64,000 bases of DNA, from positions 237,094-301,093 of the forward strand of contig JAHZDZ010000003.1 of NCBI GenBank assembly GCA_019422105.1, written 5' to 3'. The notes below the pieces were generated by a model that saw nothing but the letters and a program-made list of their open reading frames with translations, was not told the origin of the DNA and searched no databases. This stretch comes from Bacillota bacterium (GTDB lineage: Bacteria; Bacillota; Clostridia; Lachnospirales; Anaerotignaceae). Both the position numbers and the translations under genes were made by a program. Of the stretch, positions 43,479 to 51,938 are shown piece by piece (position 1 is the stretch's first letter; the number at the start of each line of letters is the position of its first letter).

Positions 43479-45569
43479 ATGAAAAGTTATTCTGCTAATG
43501 AAATTAGGAATATTGTAATTTTGGGGCACAGCGGGTGCGGAAAAACGACAATGACAGAAGCGGATCTTTTTTATTCCGGCGCAACAAAACGCTTTGGCAA
43601 GGTAGAAGACGGAAATACTACCAGCGATTATGACGCGGAAGAGATAAAGAGAAAAGTTTCTATAAACACATCTATTATTCCTATTGAGTGGATGGACACA
43701 AAAATCAATTTTCTGGATACACCGGGATATTTTGATTTTACGGGTGAAGTGAAAGCTGCTATCAGCGTAGCGGACGCTGCCCTCATAGTTGTATCTGCCA
43801 AATCAGGTGTGGAGGTAGGAACGGAAAAGGCTTGGGATTATGCCGAGGAGGCTGACCTGCCGAAAATGATCTTCATCAATCAAATGGACGATGAAAATGC
43901 CGATTTCAAAAAAGCGGTGGACGAAATGCGTGAAAAATTCGGCAAATCCGTTGTTCCTCTTCAAATTCCTTTTACAGATGAAAACGGAAATACAGACGGC
44001 TTTATCAATGTAATCAAACGGGATGCCAGAGTCAAGGTGGACGGCAAGCTTCAAAAATGCGATATGCCCGCCGATATGGCCGACCAGGTGGAGGAGCTTC
44101 GTGCGGCTGTCGTAGAGGTTGCCGCTGAAAGCGATGACGCCCTCCTCGAAAAGTATTTTAATGACGAAGAGCTTACCTATGAGGAAATTTATGCGGGGCT
44201 TAAGCAGGGTATCATGAATAAGAGCATTGCCCCTGTTATGTGCGGTGCTGCGACTATAGGATATGGTATTAAGCTTCTTTTAAATACCATAGTAAAATTC
44301 CTGCCTCCGTCAAATATTTCAAGACCTGCCTTTGGCTGTATTGATTTGCTTACAAATGAATCCGTTACCAGATATAACAATCCAAAGGATCATTTCTCTG
44401 CCTTTGTATTTAAAACAATCTCCGACCCCTATATTGGAAGGCTAAATATTTTCAAGGTGCTTTCCGGTACCTTAAGGAAAGACAAAACCATCTATAATCC
44501 GGAAAAGGACACCTATGAGAAGGTTTCCCATATTTATGTTGTCCGCGGCAAGGAGCAGATAGAGGTAGATGAGCTTCAGTCAGGTGATATTGGCGCTCTT
44601 GCAAAGCTTACCAATACCTCAACCCAGGATACTCTTTGCTCCAAGGAATTCCCTGTGCAGGTCAACAAAATATCATTCCCCGAATCCGTTCATTCCATGG
44701 CAATTATGCCAAAGGGGAAGGGCGACGAGGATAAGATTTCAAACGCGCTTTCAAAATTGAAAGAGGAAGACCCAACCATCAAGATGGAGGTAAACACAGA
44801 GACAAAACAGACGCTTATCTATGGCGTTGGGGAAATGCATCTGGATGTTCTTGTCAATAAACTGAAAACGAAATATAAAATAGAAGTGGATTTGGTTCCG
44901 CCGATTATCCCTTACCGTGAAATGATTAAGGCGAAGATTAAAATTCAGGGTAAATATAAGAAGCAGTCCGGCGGACACGGACAGTTCGGTGACGTATGGA
45001 TTGAGTTTGAGCCGTCAGGCGATTTGACACAGCAGTATGTGTTTGAGGAAAAGGTATTTGGAGGATCTGTACCGAGACAGTATTTCCCCGCTGTTGAAAA
45101 GGGAATACAGGACTGCATTAACCATGGTGTTTTGGCGGATTATCCTGTTGTCGGACTGAAAGCAACCTTGGTTGACGGTTCCTACCATCCGGTTGACTCT
45201 TCTGAAATGGCCTTTAAAATGGCAACCTCCATGGCGTTTAAGGACGGTTTGGCACAGGCAAAGCCTACTATATTGGAGCCAATTGCTCATGTAGAGGTTT
45301 TGGTTCCCGAACGGTATATGGGCGATATTATGGGCGATATTAACAAGAGAAGAGGACGTATCCTCAGCATGAATCCGGAGGGAAAGGATAAACTGATTGT
45401 TGCGGAGGTGCCTTTGGCGGAACTGTTTAAATACTGCACGGATCTTCGTTCCATGACGCAAAGCCGCGGAAGCTATACTTACCATTTCGAGCGGTACGAG
45501 GAAGCGCCTATGGAAATTCAGCAGAAGGTAATCGAGAACAGGAAGAAGGAAAAAGAAGCGTCCAAATAA
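43479..45569 (+). CDS. Elongation factor G-like GTPase (EF-G2 type)
   Basis: 696 aa, full-length EF-G architecture: GTPase domain, beta-barrel domain II and domains III-V. G1 is GHSGCGKTT, G3 is DTPGYFDF and G4 is NQMDDENADF. Canonical EF-G has His after DTPG; here it is Tyr, as I recall for the EF-G2 subfamily, whose role in translocation or recycling is not settled. No ribosomal-protein genes are near, so this is not the housekeeping str-operon fusA. A ribosome-protection role is possible but the sequence is not clearly Tet(M)-like. Start 43479 follows GGGAGG; a strong terminator follows. Confidence 0.88.
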   Translation: MKSYSANEIRNIVILGHSGCGKTTMTEADLFYSGATKRFGKVEDGNTTSDYDAEEIKRKVSINTSIIPIEWMDTKINFLDTPGYFDFTGEVKAAISVADAALIVVSAKSGVEVGTEKAWDYAEEADLPKMIFINQMDDENADFKKAVDEMREKFGKSVVPLQIPFTDENGNTDGFINVIKRDARVKVDGKLQKCDMPADMADQVEELRAAVVEVAAESDDALLEKYFNDEELTYEEIYAGLKQGIMNKSIAPVMCGAATIGYGIKLLLNTIVKFLPPSNISRPAFGCIDLLTNESVTRYNNPKDHFSAFVFKTISDPYIGRLNIFKVLSGTLRKDKTIYNPEKDTYEKVSHIYVVRGKEQIEVDELQSGDIGALAKLTNTSTQDTLCSKEFPVQVNKISFPESVHSMAIMPKGKGDEDKISNALSKLKEEDPTIKMEVNTETKQTLIYGVGEMHLDVLVNKLKTKYKIEVDLVPPIIPYREMIKAKIKIQGKYKKQSGGHGQFGDVWIEFEPSGDLTQQYVFEEKVFGGSVPRQYFPAVEKGIQDCINHGVLADYPVVGLKATLVDGSYHPVDSSEMAFKMATSMAFKDGLAQAKPTILEPIAHVEVLVPERYMGDIMGDINKRRGRILSMNPEGKDKLIVAEVPLAELFKYCTDLRSMTQSRGSYTYHFERYEEAPMEIQQKVIENRKKEKEASK

Positions 45570-45579
45570 AATATTGTCA

Positions 45580-45608
45580 GCCGCCGGTTTGTAAACCGGC
45601 GGCTTTTT
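45580..45608 (+). terminator. Intrinsic terminator after the EF-G2 gene
   Basis: An 11-bp perfect stem GCCGCCGGTTT / AAACCGGCGGC with a 2-nt loop, then T5. Confidence 0.92.
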
Positions 45609-45802
45609 ACGGTTTGTGTTTGCCGGTGATGAAGTTGAGAGCTTGTTTTTCAGGACGTGAATTTTTCACCGGGATGTAGTATACTGTTATCATAAGTACA
45701 GAAAACAGAGAAAAGAACAGGTTAGCTTATACTTTTGTTTTTTTGAAGCGTATGATTTTCGCTGACATTACTATAACATCATTAACAGGCGGGTGTTTTT
45801 CA

Positions 45803-47263
45803 ATGAAAAGTGATGTAATTATGTATGATAAGGTTTATTCAATTCTTAAAAATAAAATAGAAAGCGGCCTGCTTCCTGCCGGTACCAAGCTTCCTTCACG
45901 GGCCAGGATGTGTGAGGAGTTTCACACATCAGAAAAAACAGTGCGCAGGGCGGTAGAATTGCTTAGTAGAGACGGGTTCATAGAAACGGTGCAGAGAAAG
46001 CGGCCCACAGTGGTCTACAGCTATGGCGCGGGGCATAAAAATGTGCCGAGAACCCTTAATAAGGCAGACGCCGTGCAGTCAAATGATATTCTGAAAACCG
46101 GCATTTTATTATGCTATCCGTTAAATGCCAGAGGGCTGATGCTTTGCAGCGGAGATGAATGGAAGATACCGGAAGCAATTCTTGACAGTATGGATCCGAA
46201 TAAGCCCAATGAGTTCTGGCGTCTGTCAAACAGATTCTGGCGGTTTTTTGTTTGCAGAATAGGCAATGATTTGATACTGCGAATGGTTGACAGCCTGGGC
46301 TTTTCTGAAATAGATCCATTGCCGGGGACCTATGAGATTAGAAAAAATTATCGAAGGCAGCTGACAGAATTTGTGCAGACGATGAAGGCGGGGGGAGATT
46401 CAAACAGTGCTTTTTTTGATGACCTGACGTCGCTTTATGAGGAAAACGGTATGCCGGCTTACCATGTTTCTTATGACTCTCCTTTCCGAATCGGAACGGA
46501 GGGGCTTGAAAAGAAAATAAGCGGTGCGCAGGAGAGATACTCCGGCGTATATATGGACTTGCTGGGTTTAATTGCCGTTGGCTATTACAGGAAGGGAGAA
46601 CGTCTTCCCTCTCACGTAAAGCTGAGAGAAATCTATGGTGTCAGCATTGATACTACCATAAGAGCCATTCAGAAGCTTCAGCAGTGGGGTGTGGTGACGG
46701 CAAAGCGCGGAAACGGTATCTATGTAGCAATGGATTTGGAGGATTTGAAGAAAATATACTTAGACCGTGATTTAATCGCCTGTTATGTCAGGCGGTTTTT
46801 GGACAGTCTGGAGCTGTTATCATTGACAATCGAGAGTGTGGCGGTGCATGCGGCGGGAGAGGTGAAGCCTGATGAGGCCCTAAAACTGAAGGAGGATTTG
46901 GATAGAATGTGGAATGAACATTTTTTGTATCAGCTTTCTCCGCACGCCCTGCTTCATTTTATTGTGGATCATATACAATATAGGGCATTGAAGTGCGTTT
47001 ATCAGATTGCACAGAAAAATTACCGTATAGGCAGAAGCATTCCGAATCTCGTCAACAGAGTGAAAAACCAGGCCAATTTTGAAATACACCAACAGTGTAT
47101 GGATGCCGCTGCGGCGTTGGAGGAAGGAAATGCAAGTCTTTTTGCGGAAAGAGTAGCTGTTGTATTCCAGTTTATCCAAAGCCTTGTCATAGAAGAGTGC
47201 AAAAAACTTCATTATTGGGATGCGGCGATGCAGGTGTATGACGGGGACGCTCTGTGGAGATAG
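45803..47263 (+). CDS. Transcriptional regulator with two GntR-type winged helices
   Basis: 486 aa from the ATG at 45803 (the frame opens at 45743 without a good ribosome binding site). The first winged helix (about residues 8-70) reads GLLPAGTKLPSRARMCEEFH and TSEKTVRRAVELLSRDGFI. A second (about residues 250-315) reads YYRKGERLPSHVKLREIYG and SIDTTIRAIQKLQQWGVV. The regions between and after are helical with no recognised effector domain. Two full GntR headpieces in one chain is unusual. It precedes a signalling gene set 366 nt downstream, which it may regulate (inference). Confidence 0.8.
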   Translation: MKSDVIMYDKVYSILKNKIESGLLPAGTKLPSRARMCEEFHTSEKTVRRAVELLSRDGFIETVQRKRPTVVYSYGAGHKNVPRTLNKADAVQSNDILKTGILLCYPLNARGLMLCSGDEWKIPEAILDSMDPNKPNEFWRLSNRFWRFFVCRIGNDLILRMVDSLGFSEIDPLPGTYEIRKNYRRQLTEFVQTMKAGGDSNSAFFDDLTSLYEENGMPAYHVSYDSPFRIGTEGLEKKISGAQERYSGVYMDLLGLIAVGYYRKGERLPSHVKLREIYGVSIDTTIRAIQKLQQWGVVTAKRGNGIYVAMDLEDLKKIYLDRDLIACYVRRFLDSLELLSLTIESVAVHAAGEVKPDEALKLKEDLDRMWNEHFLYQLSPHALLHFIVDHIQYRALKCVYQIAQKNYRIGRSIPNLVNRVKNQANFEIHQQCMDAAAALEEGNASLFAERVAVVFQFIQSLVIEECKKLHYWDAAMQVYDGDALWR

Positions 47264-47580
47264 GGATTTTATAAACTTTGGAAACTGATCCTAAAAAGTG
47301 TGACAGCCAGGATTCAGAAATACGGTTTCCCATGGATTCCACCTTTCTATTTTAAGATAGGGCTTTTATATTATTCCCAAATAATCGTTTTCCGAATGTG
47401 ACGGATGCTGTGGATAAAGCCCTGCCCTGTGCATATAGAAATTAATTGATACAGGCAATATATCGGTATACGGGTGTTTCGCGGTGGGAAACAGAAGGAT
47501 TCTGAAATTTCCGCATTGGATTTATTCTTGGCAGCAAAAGCCCGCTGCCTTTCCAAACGATGATCAATCTCAGGTAAGTA

Positions 47581-47610
47581 TTGACATTATCGGCTTTTTT
47601 GGGACATAAT
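47581..47610 (+). promoter_or_regulatory. Possible promoter of the EAL-protein gene
   Basis: TTGACA (47581-47586), 18-nt spacer, CATAAT (47605-47610), only 20 nt before the start codon, so the leader would be very short. The rest of 47264-47580 shows no gene. Confidence 0.45.
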
Positions 47611-47629
47611 GTGTTAAGGATGTGATTCT

Positions 47630-50584
47630 ATGGATAAGGATAAAAGCGAGGCAGTGGTGTACATAATTGATTCTGATTATCGGATTGTTTATTTTAATCA
47701 GGCACTGAGGCAGAATTTTCCGGGACTCAGCACAGGATCATACTGCTACCGTTTTCTTTGCGGTGAGGAGCAGCCTTGCGGGGAGTGTCCCTTAAATACC
47801 AGCAGGACAGAAAGCAAGATGCTTTTTAATAAACTGCTGAATATATGGGTAGAAGTGGACGGAGCCGTTTTTGATACCCCTGACGGCAAAAAATATTCCA
47901 TTATAATGGTCAGGGAAATCAAGGACGACAATCGGAACCTGTTTTATAATTTGACGAAGCTTTCAGCTTATGACGAGCTTTTTGAACTGAATTTAACTGC
48001 TGACAGCTACAAGATTCTTTATCATATGGACGGAAAATATGTTGTCCCTTCGCCGGAGGGGCGTCTGTCATCTCTGGTGTCGGAGGTGGCTGACGGGATG
48101 ATTCATCCCGATGACAGGACGGCTTTTTTGACTTTCTGGGATTTCAACAATATTTTGCCCCGTATGGAGTGTGGCGCCTCTGACAGTGCGCTGACAGGCC
48201 AGTTCCGAAAAAAACGTGTAGACGGCACCTGGTGCTGGGTGATGCAGACAGTAGTGCCATTGTGCCAGGGAACAAGAGATGATCAGATTCTTATGTGTTT
48301 TATCCAGGATATTCATAGAGAAAAGCTCGGTATGGAAAAATCTCTTTGTCAAAATCCAATGCAGGACACAGTGATGGGTATTTACAAAAAGGACGCCTTT
48401 TTTCGCGCGGCACATGTTGCTTTGATAGAAAAAACAGAGGCACGTTGGTGTCTGATGGCGATAGACATTGAGCATTTTAAGCTGTTTAACGAGTGGTATG
48501 GCCTGCAAGCAGGAGATGAGTTTTTAAATGGAATTGCGGCAGAGTTAAAACAGTTTCAGGAGGAGGGCGCACTTTGCGGCTATCTGGGAGAGGATGATTT
48601 TGGTGTTCTTTTGCCAAATTGTACTGAAATGCCAAAAAAGCTTCAGGAGCGCATAACGCAATGTGTCAGGCAATACGGAAACAACGCCGGATTTTTGCCC
48701 GCCTTTGGGTTGTATGCCGTGGAAAGCTGTACGATGCCAATCAGCACGATGTATGACCGTGCTTCCCTTGCCGTGTCAAAGGTAAAGGGAAACTACGCCC
48801 AGCGTGTTTCGTGGTATGATGACAGTATGATGCAGACAATGGAAAACGATCATGTACTGCTCACGGATGTGCAGCAGGGGTTGGAAAGGCATGAATTTAC
48901 ATTTTATGTTCAGCCCAAATGCAATATGGATAGCGGCAAAATTGTGGGTATGGAATCCCTTGTGAGATGGAAGCATCCGGTGCGGGGACTGGTGCCGCCG
49001 ATAAAATTTATACCGGCTCTGGAAAAGTATGGCTTTATTTCCATGCTGGACCGCTATATTTGGGAAGAGGTCTGTAAATGTCTGAGGAATTGGATAGACA
49101 AGGGGTATAGGCCCGTACCCATATCGGTAAATGTTTCCAGGGTGGATATCTATACGATGGATGTAGCTGAATATTTTCAGGAGCTTGTGAAGAAATATGA
49201 ACTTGAACCTTCTTTGCTTGAAATTGAAATTACGGAAAGCGCTTATTCAGAGGACTACCGAATTGTAAAGGATGCAGCGGAAAAACTCAGGATACTTGGT
49301 TTTACTGTTTCCATGGATGATTTTGGAAGCGGTTATTCTTCTCTTAATATGCTGAAGGATATTAATGTGGATATTTTGAAAATAGATATGAAGTTTTTGG
49401 AAATCAGCGGCCAAAGTGCAGATAAGGGACTTGATATATTGGAGTCCGTTATCAGTATGGCACGCCTAATTGGGCTGCGAATCATTGCGGAGGGTGTTGA
49501 GACAAAAAGACAGACGGAATTTCTTCTTCGCCTGGGGTGCTCCTACGGACAGGGCTATTACTACTACAAGCCTATGCCCTTTAAAGTCTTTGAGCCGCTT
49601 CTGGCAAAGGAAAGCAATTTTGATTACCGGGGGATTATAGCGCAAAGGTATGATCGTCTCAGCCTGAAGGAGCTTCTGAATGAGGATATGATAACAGAGT
49701 CCCTGATTAACAATATTTTGGGCGGAATTGCTTTTTATGATGTATCTGAAACAGAGGTACGGCTTATTCGGGCAAATGAGCAGTATTTTCGGATAATAGG
49801 AAGCAGCTTTTCGGGAGATGCCGGTGAGCGAAAGCAGGATATGGAGAATATTTATTCTGAGGACAGGGCGATTGTTTTTCGCATTTTTCAGCAGGCCCGT
49901 GAGAATAGGCCAGACGGGGCTGCGGGGGAGGTACGGTATCTCAGGGAGGACGGCAATACAATCTGGCTTTCGATCAGGGCATTTTTTCTGCGGGATGTGG
50001 ATGGGCGAAGTTTATTTTATGCCGCTTTGAGTGATAATACCGGACAAAGGCACAGAGAGCAGCAGCTTGAAAACTCACAGAGGGCATTGTCGGCAGTTGT
50101 ACATATTTCAGAGAATGATACCTCCTTTATGAAGCTGACAGAGGAGAACAGGCGAGTAGCAGCCTCCATATTCGCTCAGATGAGCCCGGGCGGTATGATA
50201 GGAGGCTACTGTGAAGAGGGATTCCCTCTTTATTTTGCCAACAATGCGATCATTAAGCTGATGGGATATGATTCCTTTGAGGAATTATCGCAGGCTATTG
50301 GCGGAATGGTGATCAATACCATACATCCTGAGGACAGAGCGTCGGTAGCGAGAGACATAGGGCCTTCGTATTATCCCGGTTTGGAATATACGACAACGTA
50401 CCGTATGCCCAAAAAGGACGGCAGCTGGTTTTGGACGCTGGATAAGGGCAGGGTGATTCAGGCAGAGGATGGCAGATTGGCTATTGTCAGTGCCTGTACT
50501 GATATTTCGGAAACAATGTCGGCCCAGCGCCAGTTAGCCGAGCGAAACGCATTGCTTCTCAGACGGATATGCCATCCTTTATGA
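47630..50584 (+). CDS. PAS / degenerate GGDEF / EAL cyclic-di-GMP signalling protein
   Basis: 984 aa, no membrane helices, so cytoplasmic. Order: PAS-like domains (~1-110 and 115-235), GGDEF (~270-410), EAL (~423-675) and two more PAS domains (~690-805 and 830-984). The GGDEF signature is GEDDF, so cyclase activity is doubtful. The EAL domain reads MESLVRW at the EAL position but keeps the catalytic set: NVSR, EIEITES, MDDFGSGYSSL, LKIDMKF and AEGVET. A c-di-GMP phosphodiesterase tuned by PAS inputs is the best reading. Start ATG 47630 follows TTAAGGATG. The lipoprotein gene starts 74 nt downstream. Confidence 0.87.
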   Translation: MDKDKSEAVVYIIDSDYRIVYFNQALRQNFPGLSTGSYCYRFLCGEEQPCGECPLNTSRTESKMLFNKLLNIWVEVDGAVFDTPDGKKYSIIMVREIKDDNRNLFYNLTKLSAYDELFELNLTADSYKILYHMDGKYVVPSPEGRLSSLVSEVADGMIHPDDRTAFLTFWDFNNILPRMECGASDSALTGQFRKKRVDGTWCWVMQTVVPLCQGTRDDQILMCFIQDIHREKLGMEKSLCQNPMQDTVMGIYKKDAFFRAAHVALIEKTEARWCLMAIDIEHFKLFNEWYGLQAGDEFLNGIAAELKQFQEEGALCGYLGEDDFGVLLPNCTEMPKKLQERITQCVRQYGNNAGFLPAFGLYAVESCTMPISTMYDRASLAVSKVKGNYAQRVSWYDDSMMQTMENDHVLLTDVQQGLERHEFTFYVQPKCNMDSGKIVGMESLVRWKHPVRGLVPPIKFIPALEKYGFISMLDRYIWEEVCKCLRNWIDKGYRPVPISVNVSRVDIYTMDVAEYFQELVKKYELEPSLLEIEITESAYSEDYRIVKDAAEKLRILGFTVSMDDFGSGYSSLNMLKDINVDILKIDMKFLEISGQSADKGLDILESVISMARLIGLRIIAEGVETKRQTEFLLRLGCSYGQGYYYYKPMPFKVFEPLLAKESNFDYRGIIAQRYDRLSLKELLNEDMITESLINNILGGIAFYDVSETEVRLIRANEQYFRIIGSSFSGDAGERKQDMENIYSEDRAIVFRIFQQARENRPDGAAGEVRYLREDGNTIWLSIRAFFLRDVDGRSLFYAALSDNTGQRHREQQLENSQRALSAVVHISENDTSFMKLTEENRRVAASIFAQMSPGGMIGGYCEEGFPLYFANNAIIKLMGYDSFEELSQAIGGMVINTIHPEDRASVARDIGPSYYPGLEYTTTYRMPKKDGSWFWTLDKGRVIQAEDGRLAIVSACTDISETMSAQRQLAERNALLLRRICHPL

Positions 50585-50657
50585 GATGCGGGCCCCATGG
50601 TTATACATAAAAGGGAGTTTTACAGTAAGTACAGTTTCACTGAGGAGAGGTTTCGTA

Positions 50658-51938
50658 ATGAGATTGAGGGGAATAAAAAAGTTTTTTTGCCTATTTTTAC
50701 TGACAGTGGCAATGCTTGTTGGTTGCGGCAGTAAAAATGCGGTGGTAAATTATGAGGATATGGCGGAGGAAGATATTACATCTATCACCTTTTTCGGCAA
50801 TAAATACGAGCCGGAGAATGTTGTTGTCATCGAAGAGATTATATCTGCATTTATGGAGGAAAATCCTGATATCAGAGTGTCCTATGAAAGCCTGAAGGGG
50901 ACGGATTACTTTGAGGCCCTTGAAAAACGGATTGCCGCAGGCAGAGGCGACGACGTATTTATGGTAAACCATGATACGGTTCTTGCAATGGGAGAGGCGG
51001 GACTTCTTGCTGATTTATCAGATATTTCCTCCATTTCCGGATTTACGGACCAAATGCTTGGCCAGATGGAAGAAGAGGGTAAAATATACTGGGTGCCGAC
51101 TACAGTATCCGCTTTTGGACTTTACTGCAATATGGATTTGCTTGAAGAGCATGGACAGAAGGTTCCTGAAAATTTAACTCAATGGGAGAATGTATGTGAC
51201 TATTTTGTTAAGCAGGGAATAACGCCGATAATCGCCAACAATGATATTTCCTTAAAGACGCTGGCCATTGGCCTTGGATTTTATCCCTGCTATCAGGAGG
51301 GACGGCAGAGGGAAGTTTTTGACAGGTTAAATAGCGGTGAAGAAAGGCTGAGCACTTATTTGCTTTCCGGATTTTCTCTGTCGGAGGAATTTATTGAAAA
51401 GGGCTATATCAATAGAGAGAAAGCTTTGGTGACTAAAAAAACCTCTGATGATTTGCAGGAATTTGCAAAAGGAGAATCTCCCTTTATGCTTACAGGAGCG
51501 TGGGCCGCCGTACGTGTTAAAAGTATGCAGCCGGATTTTGAATTCCAGGTGCATCCTTACCCTGTTCTTGAGGAGGACAGGTTTGTCGTAATCAATGCGG
51601 ATACAAGGCTCAGCATCAATGCGGACAGCAAAAATCAGGAATCCGCTTTAAAATTTGTCGAGTTTTTTACTAGACAGGAAAACATAAATAAATTCGCAGA
51701 TCAGCAGTGCTCCTTCAGCCCGTTAAAAAGCGGAAGCCCTTCTTCTCTGGAAGAAATACAGCCTTTGGTTTCCTGTTACCAGTCAGGAAATGTGGTTATC
51801 GGTTCCGACGGGATGTTGAACCTGCCCATATGGGATTTGACGGCACAGGTATCTAAAAAGCTTCTTTCGGGGGAATCCCTTGAGAACACAATGGAATGGA
51901 TGGACGTACAGGCAGATGAGGAAGGAGGCGCACTGTGA
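50658..51938 (+). CDS. Extracellular solute-binding lipoprotein (ABC sugar type, no permease nearby)
   Basis: 426 aa. The lipoprotein signal ends in AMLVGCGSK with the lipidated Cys at 23. The mature part has the family-1 solute-binding pattern: VVIEEIISAFMEENPDIRV near the N-terminus and FMLTGAWAAV in the second lobe. The ATG at 50658 with GAGGAGAGG upstream is preferred to an opening at 50586. The gene overlaps the following sensor kinase by 4 nt (GTGA) and no transport permease or ATPase is present. It may therefore present a ligand to the kinase rather than feed a transporter (inference). Confidence 0.87.
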   Translation: MRLRGIKKFFCLFLLTVAMLVGCGSKNAVVNYEDMAEEDITSITFFGNKYEPENVVVIEEIISAFMEENPDIRVSYESLKGTDYFEALEKRIAAGRGDDVFMVNHDTVLAMGEAGLLADLSDISSISGFTDQMLGQMEEEGKIYWVPTTVSAFGLYCNMDLLEEHGQKVPENLTQWENVCDYFVKQGITPIIANNDISLKTLAIGLGFYPCYQEGRQREVFDRLNSGEERLSTYLLSGFSLSEEFIEKGYINREKALVTKKTSDDLQEFAKGESPFMLTGAWAAVRVKSMQPDFEFQVHPYPVLEEDRFVVINADTRLSINADSKNQESALKFVEFFTRQENINKFADQQCSFSPLKSGSPSSLEEIQPLVSCYQSGNVVIGSDGMLNLPIWDLTAQVSKKLLSGESLENTMEWMDVQADEEGGAL

